From: Phyllostachys edulis
Taxonomy: Eukaryota; Streptophyta; Magnoliopsida; Poales; Poaceae
Length of the DNA stretch: 64,000 nt
NCBI GenBank assembly: GCA_036346405.1
Contig: CM070548.1
Coordinates: forward strand, 67,542,877-67,606,876
Direction: 5' to 3'
In this document: in pieces, positions 1 to 11,678 of the stretch
How the letters are laid out: each line of letters starts with the position of its first letter
Position numbering within the stretch: the stretch's first letter is position 1
The notes under the pieces: generated by a model
What the model saw: only the letters and a program-made list of their open reading frames with translations
Told to the model about the DNA's origin: nothing
Databases searched by the model: none
Position numbers and translations under genes: made by a program

Positions 1-102
1 CCTTGCAAGTTCGTAGCCAGGATCGTGAGAGTTGAGTGACTACTTCCGAACTTACCTTCTCATCGAAAGATCGGGCCAGAATAGGACCTTCGTGGTTCAT
101 CA
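1..102 (+). repeat. Gypsy-A 5' LTR, 3' terminal part
   Basis: It aligns without gaps to 10178-10279 (seven mismatches in 102 positions) and ends in CA two bases before the primer-binding site. The rest of this LTR lies upstream of the window. Confidence 0.9.
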
Positions 103-104
103 AG

Positions 105-118
105 TGGTATTAGAGCTA
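105..118 (+). other. Gypsy-A primer-binding site
   Basis: TGGTATTAGAGCTA starts two bases after the LTR end. It matches the initiator-methionine tRNA primer site common in plant LTR elements (TGGTATCAGAGC) with one C-to-T change. Confidence 0.85.
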
Positions 119-1807
119 CATTTCATCAGTGAGATTTTTTTTTCCTACAGTCCGCAAAGCCACGAAAAAAAAATATATGTTTAGTTCATCGTCCAAACCA
201 ATCCGTGCCTTTGAAATTTTTCTTTTCAGTTTTGATTATTGAATTTTTGATTGCATCGTCGTGTCTAGTTGCTGATTTTTAGTTTAGTTGGAGTCTAGTT
301 CGTCATTGTGTAGTTTGATCTACGTGTTCCTTTGCGTAGCCTCATCGTTGTGCCCAATTTCTTTCGCCACCACCAATCCCTGCCGCTTCACCCTTCGATC
401 CCCTGTTGCTTCCACAGATTGCTGCCGCAGCAACCACTGCTCCTTGACGCGGCAACCACTGCTCCCTGCCGCACCACCCTCCCATCCCCTACTACCACCA
501 CCACAGATTGCTGCCGTGGCAACCACTGCTCCCTACCGCACCACCCATCATCTCCCTGCCGTGGCACACTTGAAACCTGCCTTGGTTCGGAGAGAGGAAG
601 TAAAAAAGGAAACCCTAGATTTGAGTGGGTTTCGGTTTGCTAGAGAGAATAGAAGGAAAGCTGAATTAGGTTGTGCAAAATAAGGAAGCAAAAAAGAGAG
701 TTGATTTCGGGATCAAGTGAAAAAAATAGAAAAAGAACAGAAGAAACAAAAGAGAAATAGTCAATCTGTTCCGAAATTTGGAAAGTGTATCAAACCATTG
801 CCAAATCTAAGGAAAATTTTTGGAACCCTTCATCATATATCGACAAGCATCTACAAAAAAAATTGAGCACGTTTGGCCAACGAGATCAAAAGTTATAGCA
901 ATTTCAACGTGAGGCCGAAACAAATTCGAGTCTGTTTCCGACACACCTTTAGTAAAACGAGCATAACTTTTGTATATGGAGTTGGAATTCAACGTTTTTA
1001 GACTTTTAGGAAAGCTAACGACGGCGCGCATCGAATTAAAATGACCCACTTGCACCCATTGCCCTCCATGACCCCCAAAATCGGCCATCTTCGGCCCCGA
1101 ATTCGTGTCGCAAGATTCAGTTTCTGTTTTTGGTGATTCTTTTGGTCTTCCCTTTGGAATTCGAGGTTCGCCTCAACTACAAATTTGTAGATATTGTCAA
1201 AAACTTTCAAACAATTATATATAATCCATATGAAACTTTGGTTTTTCATCTCTTAAGACTAACCGTTGTTTCTGCTTAAACCTAGAGGGCAGTTTTCGCT
1301 GCACGTTATTCTATTTTTGTGCTCTACACGCGTGAACAATCTTGTGCCCTACAAAGAAGTTTGAGTAGATTGGTTAGCATATCTCCTAGCACTAGTTGTG
1401 AGGGTTTCCATTGCTTACATCGAGTCACATTTATCTTTACGTGTGCGTACATACACATCTCTTAGTAGGGCTTTGATTAGACTAGGATCAGCAATTTTGA
1501 CTAGTACTTTGAACAATTTTTCAAGTTGCGTTAACTGATCTGATTATTGCTGATCCTTGCTATCATATTGACGCCTTCCAAGCTCCACTCCCAACTAACT
1601 CAGCAGGTATCGTTCATCGCAATCGTTGGGCTCTTCATAAGTGAGAGTATCACGAACCAGTCACCGGTTGTACCACTTCCTTGCTGCATTAGTAAGAGCT
1701 TGTAAGAACTTGGTATAAGCTTGAGTGTGAGTGACTGTTGAAACGCCAGAACTTAGTAGTTGATAGGGACATATACACTGTGATTTGTTCTTTGTTTTCT
1801 ACTAACG
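119..1807 (+). other. Gypsy-A untranslated leader
   Basis: About 1.7 kb between primer site and gag with no long supported reading frame. Positions 416-545 hold an imperfect tandem repeat. The rest has no recognised content beyond being leader sequence of the element. Confidence 0.6.
416..545 (+). repeat. Imperfect tandem repeat in Gypsy-A leader
   Basis: Units contain 'attgctgccg' and 'caaccactgctccct' followed by 'gccgcaccac'; three diverged copies are visible. The short reading frames over it are repeat artefacts. Confidence 0.6.
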
Positions 1808-2678
1808 ATGGCAGGGTCACACGGATCTACACATGGTGGAAACAATAACGACCACTCTTTGGGGCATACTAGTGAGGGATCTTTCACACCTCGTACGAGA
1901 GAGCTCGTGCAGCACATTGAGCACTCGCTCGGTGAGAGTGTTCGCGATGCCTTGGACAAGATCAATGACAACCTTGCAGCGCTTCACACACGCGTTGTGC
2001 TCCTTGAACGTCAGCCACTTGCTAAAACCACGGCCTAGGTTGAGCCATGAGTGGAGGATCCTCCTGCTCGCCGCACACCACCTACTGCCCGCCCTTGAGC
2101 AGATGAGGTGGAAGAAGAAGACGTGAACAACTACACTGCTGATACAGAGGCCGATGGAGTCAATGCTCACAATGATCGCAACCATCATCTGCTTCATCAC
2201 AATTGTCAAGGTATGGGAAGAAATCAACGCGAGGCATGTGACCATAATAATGCTTTTGGTAAAATTAAATTCACTATGCCTCCTTTTGCTGGTAAATATG
2301 ATCCTGATGCTTATCTCACATGGGAACTTACCGTAGAACAAAAAAATTTCTTGTCATGAATTCCCTGAAGATAAGAAAGTTAGGGTTGCTACTAGTGAGT
2401 TTTCTGATTTTGCATCTATTTGGTGGAGTGAATATTGTCGTACTAATCAGAACATACCTAGAACATGGAATGCTTTGAAGAGAGCAATGAGGCATAGATT
2501 TGTACCTTCATACTATTCTCGTGATTTGCTTAATAAATTGCAATGCTTAAGACAAGATAGTAGTTCTGTAGAGGATTATTATCAAGAATTGCAAACTGAT
2601 TTGTTGCGTTGTGGTTTAGAAGAAACTGAAGATGCTAAGATGGCTAGATTTTTGGGAGGTTTAAACCGTGAAATTTAG
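1808..2678 (+). pseudogene. Gypsy-A gag (broken)
   Basis: An ATG at 1808 opens a 76-codon frame ending at 2038. The capsid-like region resumes in other frames at 2250-2678, with the retrotransposon gag signature: MPPFAGKYDPDAYLTWE, then DFASIWWSEYC, then RFVPSYYSRDL, and finally MARFLGGLNREI. Gag would coat the element RNA in cytoplasmic particles. At least two frame changes and a stop split the protein, so it is not functional. Confidence 0.85.
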
Positions 2679-3903
2679 GACATACTTGACTATAAAGAAT
2701 ACAATTCTATCACTCACTTGTTTCATCTTGCTTGTAAAGCTGAGAGAGAGGTATAAGGACGTCAATCCAGAAACAAAGAAAATTTTGCAGGTTCTTTTGC
2801 AGGCCGCACAACTCAAGGGCAATCAAGAGCACCATTTTCTCCCTCCAACCGAACACCTACACCTACAAACTCCTCAAACAGTCGGCGTCCATCTACTTCC
2901 ACTACACCATCATGCACACCGGAAACGAGCAAGAGCATGCTACAAGTCTCTGCACAAAGTTCATCTTCGGTTGATTCAACGGGTAGAGCACGAGAAACAC
3001 ATGATGCGGGATTGCCCTAGCAAGCGAGCTCTCTTGATGAAGGATAATGGTGAGTATACTTTAGCTAGTGACATTGAGGAAGAATATGCTATGCTTGCAA
3101 CTGACCCCACAGGTGATGACCAAGAATCTGAGCGAGACGAGAAACAATATGGTGCTGAAATTTTAGATAAATATTTAAGCCTTATAGTGAAGCGTGTACT
3201 TAGTGCACAAATGGAGTGTGCTGAGCAGAATCAACGCCATAATCTGTTCCAAACAAAGTTTGTCATCAAAGAGCGTTCATGTCGTGTGATCATTGATGGA
3301 GTAAGTTGCAACAATTTGGCAAGCATGGACATGGTTGAGAAGCTTGCATTGACCACACAACAGCACTCTTGTCCATATTACATTCAATGGTTCAACAATT
3401 GTGATAAGCTGAAGGTAACTCGCATTGTGAGAGTATATTTTTCTATTGGTTCTTATCATGATTATGCTGATTGTGATGTAGTACCTATGCAAGCTTGTTC
3501 TTTGTTGTTAGGTAGACCTTGGCAATATGATCGAGATACGATGCATCATGGTAGAACTAATAAGTATACTCTCATGTTTAAAGAAAAGAAAATCACTTTG
3601 TTGCCCATGTCTCCTGAAGCTATTTTAAAGGATGAATTAGAGAGAGCTAATAGACAAGAGGAGAGTAGCAAAAGTGAAAATCAAATTGTAGCTAAAGACC
3701 TTGTGCACCAGAAAAGGAAAAAACCTAGTACTAGGAAAGGTGAAATTAAATTGAAAGGTTCTGTTTTACTTGCTACTAAGTCTGATATTTGTGAGATGGA
3801 AGATAGCAAATCTGATTGCTATGCTTTAGTGTGCAAAGAAGCCTTGTTTTATTTTGAGGATATGCCTCCTTCTTTGCCTCCTGTTGTTGCTCACATTTTG
3901 TAG
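2679..3903 (+). pseudogene. Gypsy-A gag C-terminus and aspartic protease (decayed)
   Basis: One open frame of 411 codons (2668-3903) holds a basic, low-complexity gag tail, a remnant of the zinc knuckle near MMRDCPSKRALL, and a retroviral-type protease fold. The protease core reads IIDGVSCNNLAS where the family has DGGSCNNLAS, so the active-site loop is changed. The downstream LLLGRPWQYD motif is also typical. A TAG at 3901 separates it from reverse transcriptase. Confidence 0.8.
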
Positions 3904-5446
3904 GAGTTTACTGATATGTTTCCAAGTGACATACCCCCAGGGTTGCCTCCAATTTGGGGGATTGAGCATCAAATTGATTTAATTCCAGGAGTCTAGCTTC
4001 CCAACTGTGCGCCATATTGAACCAATCCCGAAGAGACTAAGGAAATTCAGCATCAAGTGCAAGACTTGCTTGACAAATGGTACGTACGCGAAAGCCTTAG
4101 TCCTTATGCTGTCCCTGTGATTTTGGTACCTAAGAAAGATGGATCATGGCGTATGTGTGTTGGTTGTAGAGCTATCAATAATATTACTATTTGATATCGT
4201 CATCCTATTCCTATTCTAGATGAAATGCTTGATGAATTAAGTGGCTCTACTGTGTTCTCTAAAGTTGATTTGCGTAGCGGGTATCACCAAATTCACATGC
4301 AGTTAGGCAATGAATGGAAAACAGCATTCAAAACTAAGTTTGGATTATATGAGTGGGTAGTGATGCCTTTTGGGTTAACTAATGCACCTAATACTTTCAT
4401 GAGATTAATTAATGAAGTTTTGCCTACTTTCATAGGAAAATTTGTGGTGGTATACTTTGATGACATATTGATTTATAGCAAAACATTATAGATACTTCTT
4501 GAAATCCTGCATGCTGTTTTTAATGCTCTACGTGATGCACGTTTGTTTGGTAACCTTGAGAAGTGCACTTTTTGCACCGATCGAGTATCGTTTCTTGGCT
4601 ATGTTGTTACTCCATAGGGTATTGAGGTTGATCAAGCCAAGATCGAAGCTGTACAAAGTTGGCCGACTCCTAACACGGTCACACAAGTGCGGAGTTTTCT
4701 AGGACTTGCTGGATTTTATTGACTCTTTGTCAAAGATTTCAGCACCATTGCCGCACCGATGAATGAGCTTACGAAGAAAGGTGTTCCATTTATATGGGGT
4801 CCTACACAAGAACAATCATTTCGGATTTTGAAAGATAAGCTTACACATCCACCACTTCTCCAATTTCCTTATTTTGGTAAGACTTTTGAGCTTGAATGTG
4901 AAGCTAGTGGAATTGGACTTGGAGGTGTGCTTATTCAAGAAGGTAAACCTGTTGCGTATTTCAGCGAGAAATTAAGTGGCCCTAGTTTGAATTATTTTAC
5001 TTATGATAAGGAATTATATGCTTTAGTTCGGGAATTAGAGACATGGCAACATTATTTATGGTCCAAAGAATTTGTTATACATTCTGATCATGAATCATTA
5101 AAGCACATTCGTAGTCAATCAAATCTAAACCGTAGACATGCTAAATGGGTTAAGTTCATTGAATCGTTTCCATATGTCATTAAACACAAGAAAGGATAAT
5201 GTTATTGTTGATGCTTTATCTCATCGTTATACCATGTTATCTCAACTTGATTTCAGAATTTTTGGTTTAGAGACAATTAAAGAGCAATATGTGCATGATG
5301 ATGATTTTAAAGATATATTTCAGAATTGTAAAGGAGGTAAAAGCTGGAATAAATTTGTTGTGAATGATAGATTTTTATTTCGTGCTAACAAGCTATGCAT
5401 TCCAGCTAGCTCCGTTCGTCTTTTATTGTTACAGGAGATGCATTGA
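3904..5446 (+). pseudogene. Gypsy-A reverse transcriptase and RNase H (broken)
   Basis: RT motifs are visible across frames: [13 protein letters not shown], then [11 protein letters not shown], then [10 protein letters not shown] (the catalytic YxDD box) at 4225-4490. A stop after the YFDD block and shifts near 4500 and 4720 break the frame. RNase H follows at 4759-5199, with [11 protein letters not shown] and [10 protein letters not shown]. The frame is lost at about 5440, where a solo LTR is inserted. Confidence 0.9.
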
Positions 5447-6693
5447 TGCGGATCAACCTCGAGGCGAGATCAAATCCGTGGGTTGCCCGACCTTTCACGG
5501 TACTAAAACTAGCAGCAAGTAAGATCTCTCTCACGCGAACAGAAGACAGACAATATGCGCCTCCAATCAGCAAGCGAACAGCAGCTTTCTAGCGGGCTTC
5601 GTCTATAACCGAGAAACAATTCGGCTCCTTGCTTCTAGACTCGCTGCAATCAGGAAACAACAGCAGTAATAGATGGTTTTTCTCCGATCCAAGCAATAAC
5701 TTAGCAGTTAAAGTAGATGAATCTCTCGGGTATGCCCAAAGGAAAAAGTAGCAGCACCAATTAATTAATACACCCAGGGAGATCTCACGTTGGAATATAA
5801 TGGCAATAAAGAATTCGATTTTTAATCAATGAGATTAGCTAAACTGAATAAAATATTCATCCACATCCAAAAAGAACTAGTTGATTCCGGCGTGAATTGA
5901 ACCAGCAGCAATCAAGATAGATGGGATTCAGTGGACAGTTAGAGAAAAACTACCCCTGGTCCCTGACGCGTCCTTCCGCCCGCGCGCACAGCAGCTCGTG
6001 AACAAAAAGATGGATAAATCGATCAGCACGTGAAGAGAATTCCCAAGGAATCAATCCCACGTAGCAAGGATGAATTCTCAAAGGGGTTCACCAGAAAACA
6101 GATACGATCTTGGCTGCCAACATGGCATTTTTCTCTGGAGTATATTACTCGACAAATAAAACCTAATCCCTGCACAATGGGGAGCCGTATAGGCTTTTAT
6201 ACCCCGACTCCACACGCACCCAAGGCACGCAGGCCCACCTCAGACTCGAACTCAAATAAACCGTGTAACTAGCACTAGTAGTTTGGAAAGAAATGCAACT
6301 AAGAGATATATACGAATCAGAATTGATCCAATGAAAATTGTTGTTGCCTTTCGCACGTGGCTTTCCTTCAGATCTTTTCCTTCCTTTTGCTTCGTATCAA
6401 CAGGATCCTTCCTTGGCAATGCATGCTCTCCTGGACCGTGTCCCCCATGCACACCCAATGCATTGCCATGCACTGCCCTATCCCATATGTATGAACCGAA
6501 GTGGCCATCACTAGAGCCCCCATGCACTATGGTGTATTTCCCTTTTCTCGCACGGCCAACTCGGTTAATATTTTGGTGTGCCATCGGCCACGTCACACAA
6601 TTACTGGTAGCCAACTTATTTCCTCCATGGTCAACGTAGATGAAACTTCCTGACTGTTTTTCTAAAAGTACAGTAGCACTTAGCGCCGTATCA
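5444..6693 (-). mobile_element. Solo LTR inserted in Gypsy-A integrase
   Basis: The 1250-bp segment begins TGATGCGG and ends CCGTATCA, the short inverted TG...CA ends of an LTR. It splits the integrase N-terminus: sequence up to GAGATGCAT continues after the insert at CATGGAGGGG. Flanking 5-mers are TGCAT and CACAT, a diverged target duplication. A TATAAAAG box on the - strand near 6197 suggests reverse orientation. No internal coding region is present, so one LTR remains after recombination. Confidence 0.75.
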
Positions 6694-6696
6694 CAC

Positions 6697-7980
6697 ATGG
6701 AGGGGAACTCATGGGACATTTTGGTGTCAAGAAGATGGAGGATGTTTTGACCAATCACTTCTATTGGCGAAGTTGAGGCGCGACGTTGAGCGCTATGTGT
6801 CTCGCTGCACCACATGCCACAAAGCTAAGTCACGTCTTAATCCACATGGTTTATATATGCCTCTTCCTGTTCCTAACGTACCTTGGGAAGATATTTCTAC
6901 GGATTTTATTTTCGGACTGCCTAGAACAAACAGGGGAGGGATAGTATTATTGTTGTTGTGGATAGGTTTTCGAAGATGGCGCATTTTATACCTTATCATA
7001 AGAGCGATGATGCTACAAATGTTGCTGAGTTATTTTTCAAAGAAATTGTTCGACTGCATGGAGTGCCCAATACAATTGTGTCTGATCGTGATATGAAGTT
7101 TCTGAGTCACTTTTGGAGGACAATATGGGCTAAATTGGGGACAAGGTTGCTATTTTTTACTACATGTCATCCCCAAACAGATGGACAAACTGAAGTTGTC
7201 AATCGGACATTGTCCACTATGTTGAGAGCTGTTTTGAAGGAGAACTTGAAGATGTGGGAAGAATGCTTACCTCATGTGGAGTTTGCTTACAACCATTCGC
7301 AGCATTCAACCACAAAGATGTGCCCTTTTCAGGTAGTATATGGATTTATTCCTCGCGCTCCTATTGATTTATTACCTCTACCATCTTTGGAAAAGGTAAA
7401 CATTGATGCTACACAACGTGCTGAATTGATTTTGAAGATGCATGAGACAACTAAAGAGAATATAGAGTGAATGAACGCACAATATAAACTTGTGGGTAGT
7501 CAGGGTAGAAAAGAAATAACTTTCGAACCTGGAGATCTTGTTTGGTTGCATTTGCGCAAAGATAGGTTCCCTGACTTAAGAAAATCAAAATTGATGCCCA
7601 GAGCTGATGGTACTTTTAAAGTGTTAGAAAAGATTAATGATAATGCATATAAGCTTGATCTGCCTGCAGACTTTGGGGGTTAATCCCACATTTAATATTG
7701 CAGATTTGAAGCCATACTTGGGGAGAAGATGATGATCTTAAGTTGAGGACGACTCCAATTCAAGAAGGGCAGGATGATGAGGACATCCCTTCCACTGATA
7801 CAACCATACCTACTACTTCTAATCTTCAACTTGATATGCAAGGACCAATTACTAGAGCACGTGCTCGTCAACTAAATTCTCAGGTAACTTCGTTTCTAGG
7901 AGTTCATAATTGTTCCATGGAGGACGGATTGCTACCTAAGTCTCGTGATATTATTCTACTCAAGAACAAAGGCAAGGGGA
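6697..7980 (+). pseudogene. Gypsy-A integrase and C-terminal tail (broken)
   Basis: The zinc-binding region CTTCHKAKSRLNPHGLY lies near 6815-6860. The catalytic core includes [18 protein letters not shown] and [14 protein letters not shown], and then [15 protein letters not shown], giving the D, D and E region at 6958-7470. A single stop at 7468 precedes the C-terminal part ([17 protein letters not shown], 7471-7683). Another shift leads to GPITRARARQL at 7840-7870. A purine-rich run at about 7967-7980 is the likely polypurine tract. Confidence 0.88.
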
Positions 7981-8290
7981 GTACCACTACTACTACAACA
8001 AGTCCAGGTCGACTGAATTTCAATTCCAGATCAGTTCGGAGTCAGCTTGACAGCACCAGCTTAAATCATGCATAACTTTCACATACGAAGTCCGTTGGAG
8101 GTCCACGAGTACTTGATGGAAAGCTCATCTCATCCTCTTTCCAATGGATCAGACCCCACCTCCAAATTCCTTCTGAGTGTGCCGCAATCGCCAAAACAAT
8201 CCAGAGCTATTTCTGAGCCCGAGACAAAACAGTGCTGCACCACCTCTACTTGGGCCAATGGGCATTGTAACCCTAGGGTTTGGTATTGTT

Positions 8291-8433
8291 TGTTATGAAT
8301 ATTATGTGTACCATGTTATGAATATTGTGTGTATATTCAAGATGGCCCAATGGGCAATATATATAGGGATGTACAAGGGGTGGTTTCCATATACAGATTA
8401 GGAAATACAAAAGAGAAGAGTTCTATTCTAACA
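8291..8433 (-). repeat. Copia-A 3' LTR with short tandem duplication
   Basis: The outer 23 bases (8291-8313) are a second, slightly diverged copy of the next 23. This makes the LTR 143 bp, against 113 bp at the other end. Confidence 0.85.
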
Positions 8434-8463
8434 CCCTCCCCCCCCCCTCAAACTCATAGTGGA

Positions 8464-9310
8464 TCACACACTGAGTTTGGAGAGAAAATACAAATGTTGT
8501 GCCCTAGTCTGTGGCTTCGTGAAGAAGTCACCAACCTGTAACTCTGATGGCACAAACTGTAAAGCAAGTACCCCCTCCTGCACCTGTGAGCGAGTGTATG
8601 AAGCATCCACACCAATATGCTTGGTGAGCTCATGCTTCACTGGGTCCCGGGCAATACTGATAGCATCTGTACTATCAGACAAAAGAGTCGTAGGTCCCAT
8701 CACAAGCACTCCAAAATCTGCACGTAGCCACCTCAACCAAGTAACCTCTGCTGTCACTACTGCCATAGCTCTCAACTCAGCCTCTGCACTCGAATGGGAA
8801 ACTGCAGTTTGCTTCTTAGTCTTCTAGGCAATCAGGGAGGAGCCAAGAAAAACAAGATAAAGAGAAACGGCGATCGAAGGATCACTAGCCAGTCGCATCG
8901 AGATGCGCCTGAAGGCAGAGTGAGGTAGAGCTAGAAAAAAACGACGAGAGATAGTCCCACACAAGTAGCGAAGAACACGAAGAAGGTGACTGTAGTGAAG
9001 ATGGGTAGGACGAGCCATGAACTGACTCAAGATATGAACAACATAAGCAATATCAGGACGAGTGCTCACAAGATACACCAAACTCCCAACAAGATGGCGG
9101 TACCAAGTAGGATCCTCAAGAAGATCACCATCAGTGGCACAAAGCTGTAGGGATAGCTCCATAGGAGTCTCAGCAGTACGAGTGTCAGTCAGACCAGACC
9201 GATCAAGAAGATCCTGGACATACTTCTACTGGGAGAGGTAGTAGCCCTCAGGCATGGAAGAGACCTCAATCCCAAGGAAGTACGTAAGAGAACCAAGATC
9301 AGTCATCAAA
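8464..9310 (-). pseudogene. Copia-A pol remnant (RT end and RNase H)
   Basis: On the - strand, fragments in order read LTYFLGIEVSSMPEGYYLSQ, then RHLVGSLVYLVSTRPDIAY, then ITRDP-like DAISIARDPVKHELTKHI and FFTKPQTRAQH. These are hallmarks of the copia RT C-terminus and RNase H. Stops and frame changes at about 9225, 8823 and 8463 break it. Integrase, protease and most of RT are absent. Confidence 0.88.
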
Positions 9311-9718
9311 AACGTTTGCGGCGTGTTCACAGGCGGCGGCCCGGCGATGGCAGCGGTGGCCTGGCGACGTCGGCGGCGACAGCGGAGACCTGGCTGGCTT
9401 CTTGCGTCGAGGAAGGAGACCTGGCCCGTCTTCTTGCATTGGGCAAAGCAACCGAGCAAGATGGCGGCGTAAGCGGCGGCGTCGGCCTAAGCGGCGATAA
9501 TGGCGTCGGGGTAAACTTAAACAACCGTCGCGGGCGGCAGCGTCGGCCGACGATGGCGGCGTCGAAGCGAGCTCGAGCGGCCGTCTGAGCGGCAATGGCG
9601 TCAGGTGGACTGCAACCGTGGCTCGTGCACAGCGTGGATGGCTACCATGCGAGCGACGGCGGTGTCGTGGCGGCGCGATGGATGTGGTAGCAAAAGAAAA
9701 AGCTAGGTTACAAACATA
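9311..9718 (-). other. Copia-A GC-rich gag leader remnant
   Basis: A CGG/GGC-rich segment joined directly to the RT remnant. A similar GC-rich stretch lies just inside the 5' LTR of Copia-B (32440-32950), so it is probably the gag start of this family rather than captured host DNA. The long reading frames on both strands here are compositional. Confidence 0.5.
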
Positions 9719-9730
9719 GCTCTGATATCA

Positions 9731-9843
9731 TGTTATGAATATTGTGTGTATCTATTCAAGAGGCCCAATGGGCAATATATATAGAGATGTACAAGGGGGT
9801 TTCCATATACATATAAGGAAATACAAAGAGTCCTATTCTAACA
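9731..9843 (-). repeat. Copia-A 5' LTR
   Basis: It matches 8314-8433 with small differences, is bounded by TGTTATGA on one side and TTCTAACA on the other, and adjoins the primer-binding site. Confidence 0.9.
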
Positions 9844-10286
9844 TTGTTCACATGCGAACAGTGCCACCACCCTCTCTTCTCCTATACATAGTGGCCACCG
9901 CCCCCTTTAGTTCCTTGGGTTTTGTTGATTGAAGTTTAGTTTTGCTACTTTATACTTTGTCCTCTTGTTCGCGAGATCAACAGTGACATTGTTCTTCAGA
10001 ACCCCACTTATCAATACAATTTCAATTCCTATTCATAATTTCATATTGCTTATTTATCTTGTTCTTGCATGCTTCTTCGATGTATGCAGGAATTGATCTT
10101 TATGATCAAGCCATCTGGGTCTTTGTGCACAGTTGATAACTACTTGTCGAGCAGTTCAGCGATTGTGTGGTTTCGAACCTTGCGAGTTAGTAGCCATGAT
10201 CGTGATAGTTGAGCGACTACTACCGAACTTACCTTCTCATCGAAAGATCGGGCCAGAATAGGACCTTCGTGGTTTATCAAATGGTT

Positions 10287-11678
10287 TCAGTAATAGTTAA
10301 TTACCTAATTGCCACTATGCCTCCTTGATAAATTGAGAATGACATGTACCCTTGAATGACATAAATCCTTAGACATCATAGGATGGTTAATTATTAGTTG
10401 GACATTATTGTATTGCCAACTTGGGTATCGTTTATGCTTAGCCATGCTTTAACGTTGCGATGGAATCCATGATCACATGCTCTTATGAATAAAACATGAC
10501 TTAATGAATTGCGGAATTGTGGCAGAGCCACTGTTGATAAAATTTGTTGTGCCCTAACAAGGGTTGCCATTTTACTGGGATGAACCAAAATGATTTATAC
10601 TCAAATGAGTGATCATGCAGTAAAGGGGATGAATTTGGGATGTGGTTGCCTCGCCTGAGTAGTCTCTAAGGACTTAACTTTGTGTGTCATTGATCTGGGC
10701 CATACCGTACAACCATAAGTCTATTTATGGGGTGGATCGGGCCAACTAATTAGCAATGCTTTGAGTCAGTTCTGTTTGGATTGATAAGTGGCGCAAGAGG
10801 GGGCCGGGACGATGAATCCTTAGCGAGCAGAACCGAGTCAAAACAAAGCTTTGTAAAAGCCTTGTGATAATCACTTAGTCGCACGCCTTCGGAAGCGTGT
10901 CATGTCTGATACTATAAGATGATTATCTCTTGTGGGTCAAGCTGTACAAGCTTTGCAGAATGTAAAACTATTCGAATAGCCGTGTCCCCGGTAATGGACA
11001 ATGCCTGATGATTTCACATGAGGGGTAGACTTTCTCAAAAATGTTGGAATGGTTTGGATGGATCTAAGCAGTTGGTTTTGGTCGATGGTTGGGAAATGAA
11101 CAGGGTGTTCACTAGTTGTTTTAAAGAAACTTGATTACTTATGTATTAATCTTTCAAATTGTGCTTTACAATCTATTTACTGTATTTACTGTCAATATTG
11201 CTTTATGCAAAATAGCCATAAAGGTATCCTTGTCAAGCCTTGCATGAATATTATTTGCATACATTTCCATACGACTTACTGAGTACTTTAAAGTACTCAT
11301 GGCTTTACGCCATTTGTTGATCAGTCACCGAAGAAGAACCAGAGAACATCGAGTTCTACGAGGAAGACTACTTCGAAGACTATAAGAATTAGGTCGCGTC
11401 CTCCACTCGGTTGCCTGTGGGCATGTCGGATGGCCTCCACAAGATGTTTGGTTTCCGCTGCAAGTTACCTTTTGTTGTTAAGCCCTGCGTGGCAGACGTT
11501 GTAAGACTTGACCATAAGGTCCTTTTGCTACTAAGAAATATTAATTTATCTACTTCATCTATAGTTTGTTGTATGGATATGATTACATCAATGTCGTAAC
11601 TGTGTGAGCTAGCTACTGATCTAGGACTAGTTCAGAATACACAGAGGGTCCCGGAGTTGCATATCTGTGGTCCCGACA
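10287..11678 (+). mobile_element. Truncated gypsy LTR (Tekay/Del-like)
   Basis: It contains features I associate with large Tekay/Del-type LTRs of grasses: 'cttactgagtactttaaagt', then a 'gaagaagaa...gaagactacttcgaagac' tract, then 'tcggttgcctgtgggc'. It ends near 'ggtcccgaca' (11678). No polyprotein domain is present. The left end is cut at the Gypsy-A junction. Assignment rests on remembered family layout. Confidence 0.45.

Larger units (their letters stand above)
8291..9843 (-). mobile_element. Copia-A: internally deleted Ty1/copia element, reverse strand
   Basis: Two short LTRs (8291-8433 and 9731-9843) bound 1.3 kb of internal sequence. TTGTT at 8286-8290 and at 9844-9848 is a perfect 5-bp target duplication. 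On the - strand the primer site TGATATCAGAGC (9719-9730) follows the 5' LTR, and a G-rich polypurine tract precedes the 3' LTR at about 8434-8450. Only the C-terminal pol remains, so about 3 kb has been lost and the copy is non-autonomous. Confidence 0.92.
1..10279 (+). mobile_element. Gypsy-A: decayed Ty3/gypsy LTR retrotransposon, 5' end outside window
   Basis: The first 102 bases match 10178-10279 with seven differences, and both stretches end in CA. They are the 3' ends of the 5' and 3' LTRs. A primer-binding site follows the first copy. Between them, in + orientation, lie gag, aspartic protease, reverse transcriptase, RNase H and integrase, the gypsy order. The frame is broken by many stops and shifts, so the element cannot encode its proteins. 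It is interrupted by a solo LTR (5444-6693) and a copia element (8291-9843). No chromodomain was recognised after the integrase, so the lineage is left open. The 5' target duplication is outside the window and cannot be checked. Confidence 0.93.
7982..10279 (+). repeat. Gypsy-A 3' LTR, interrupted by Copia-A
   Basis: The 3' boundary (CA at 10279) is fixed by the match to window bases 1-102. The 5' boundary is only approximate: the polypurine-like run ends near 7980 but no clear TG start was found. Removing 8291-9843 would rejoin the LTR at a TTGTT site. Confidence 0.65.

Noticed and set aside
9316..9595. GC-rich segment as captured host DNA in Copia-A
   Set aside because: Copia-B has a comparable GC-rich leader at the same place, so family gag leader is the simpler reading.
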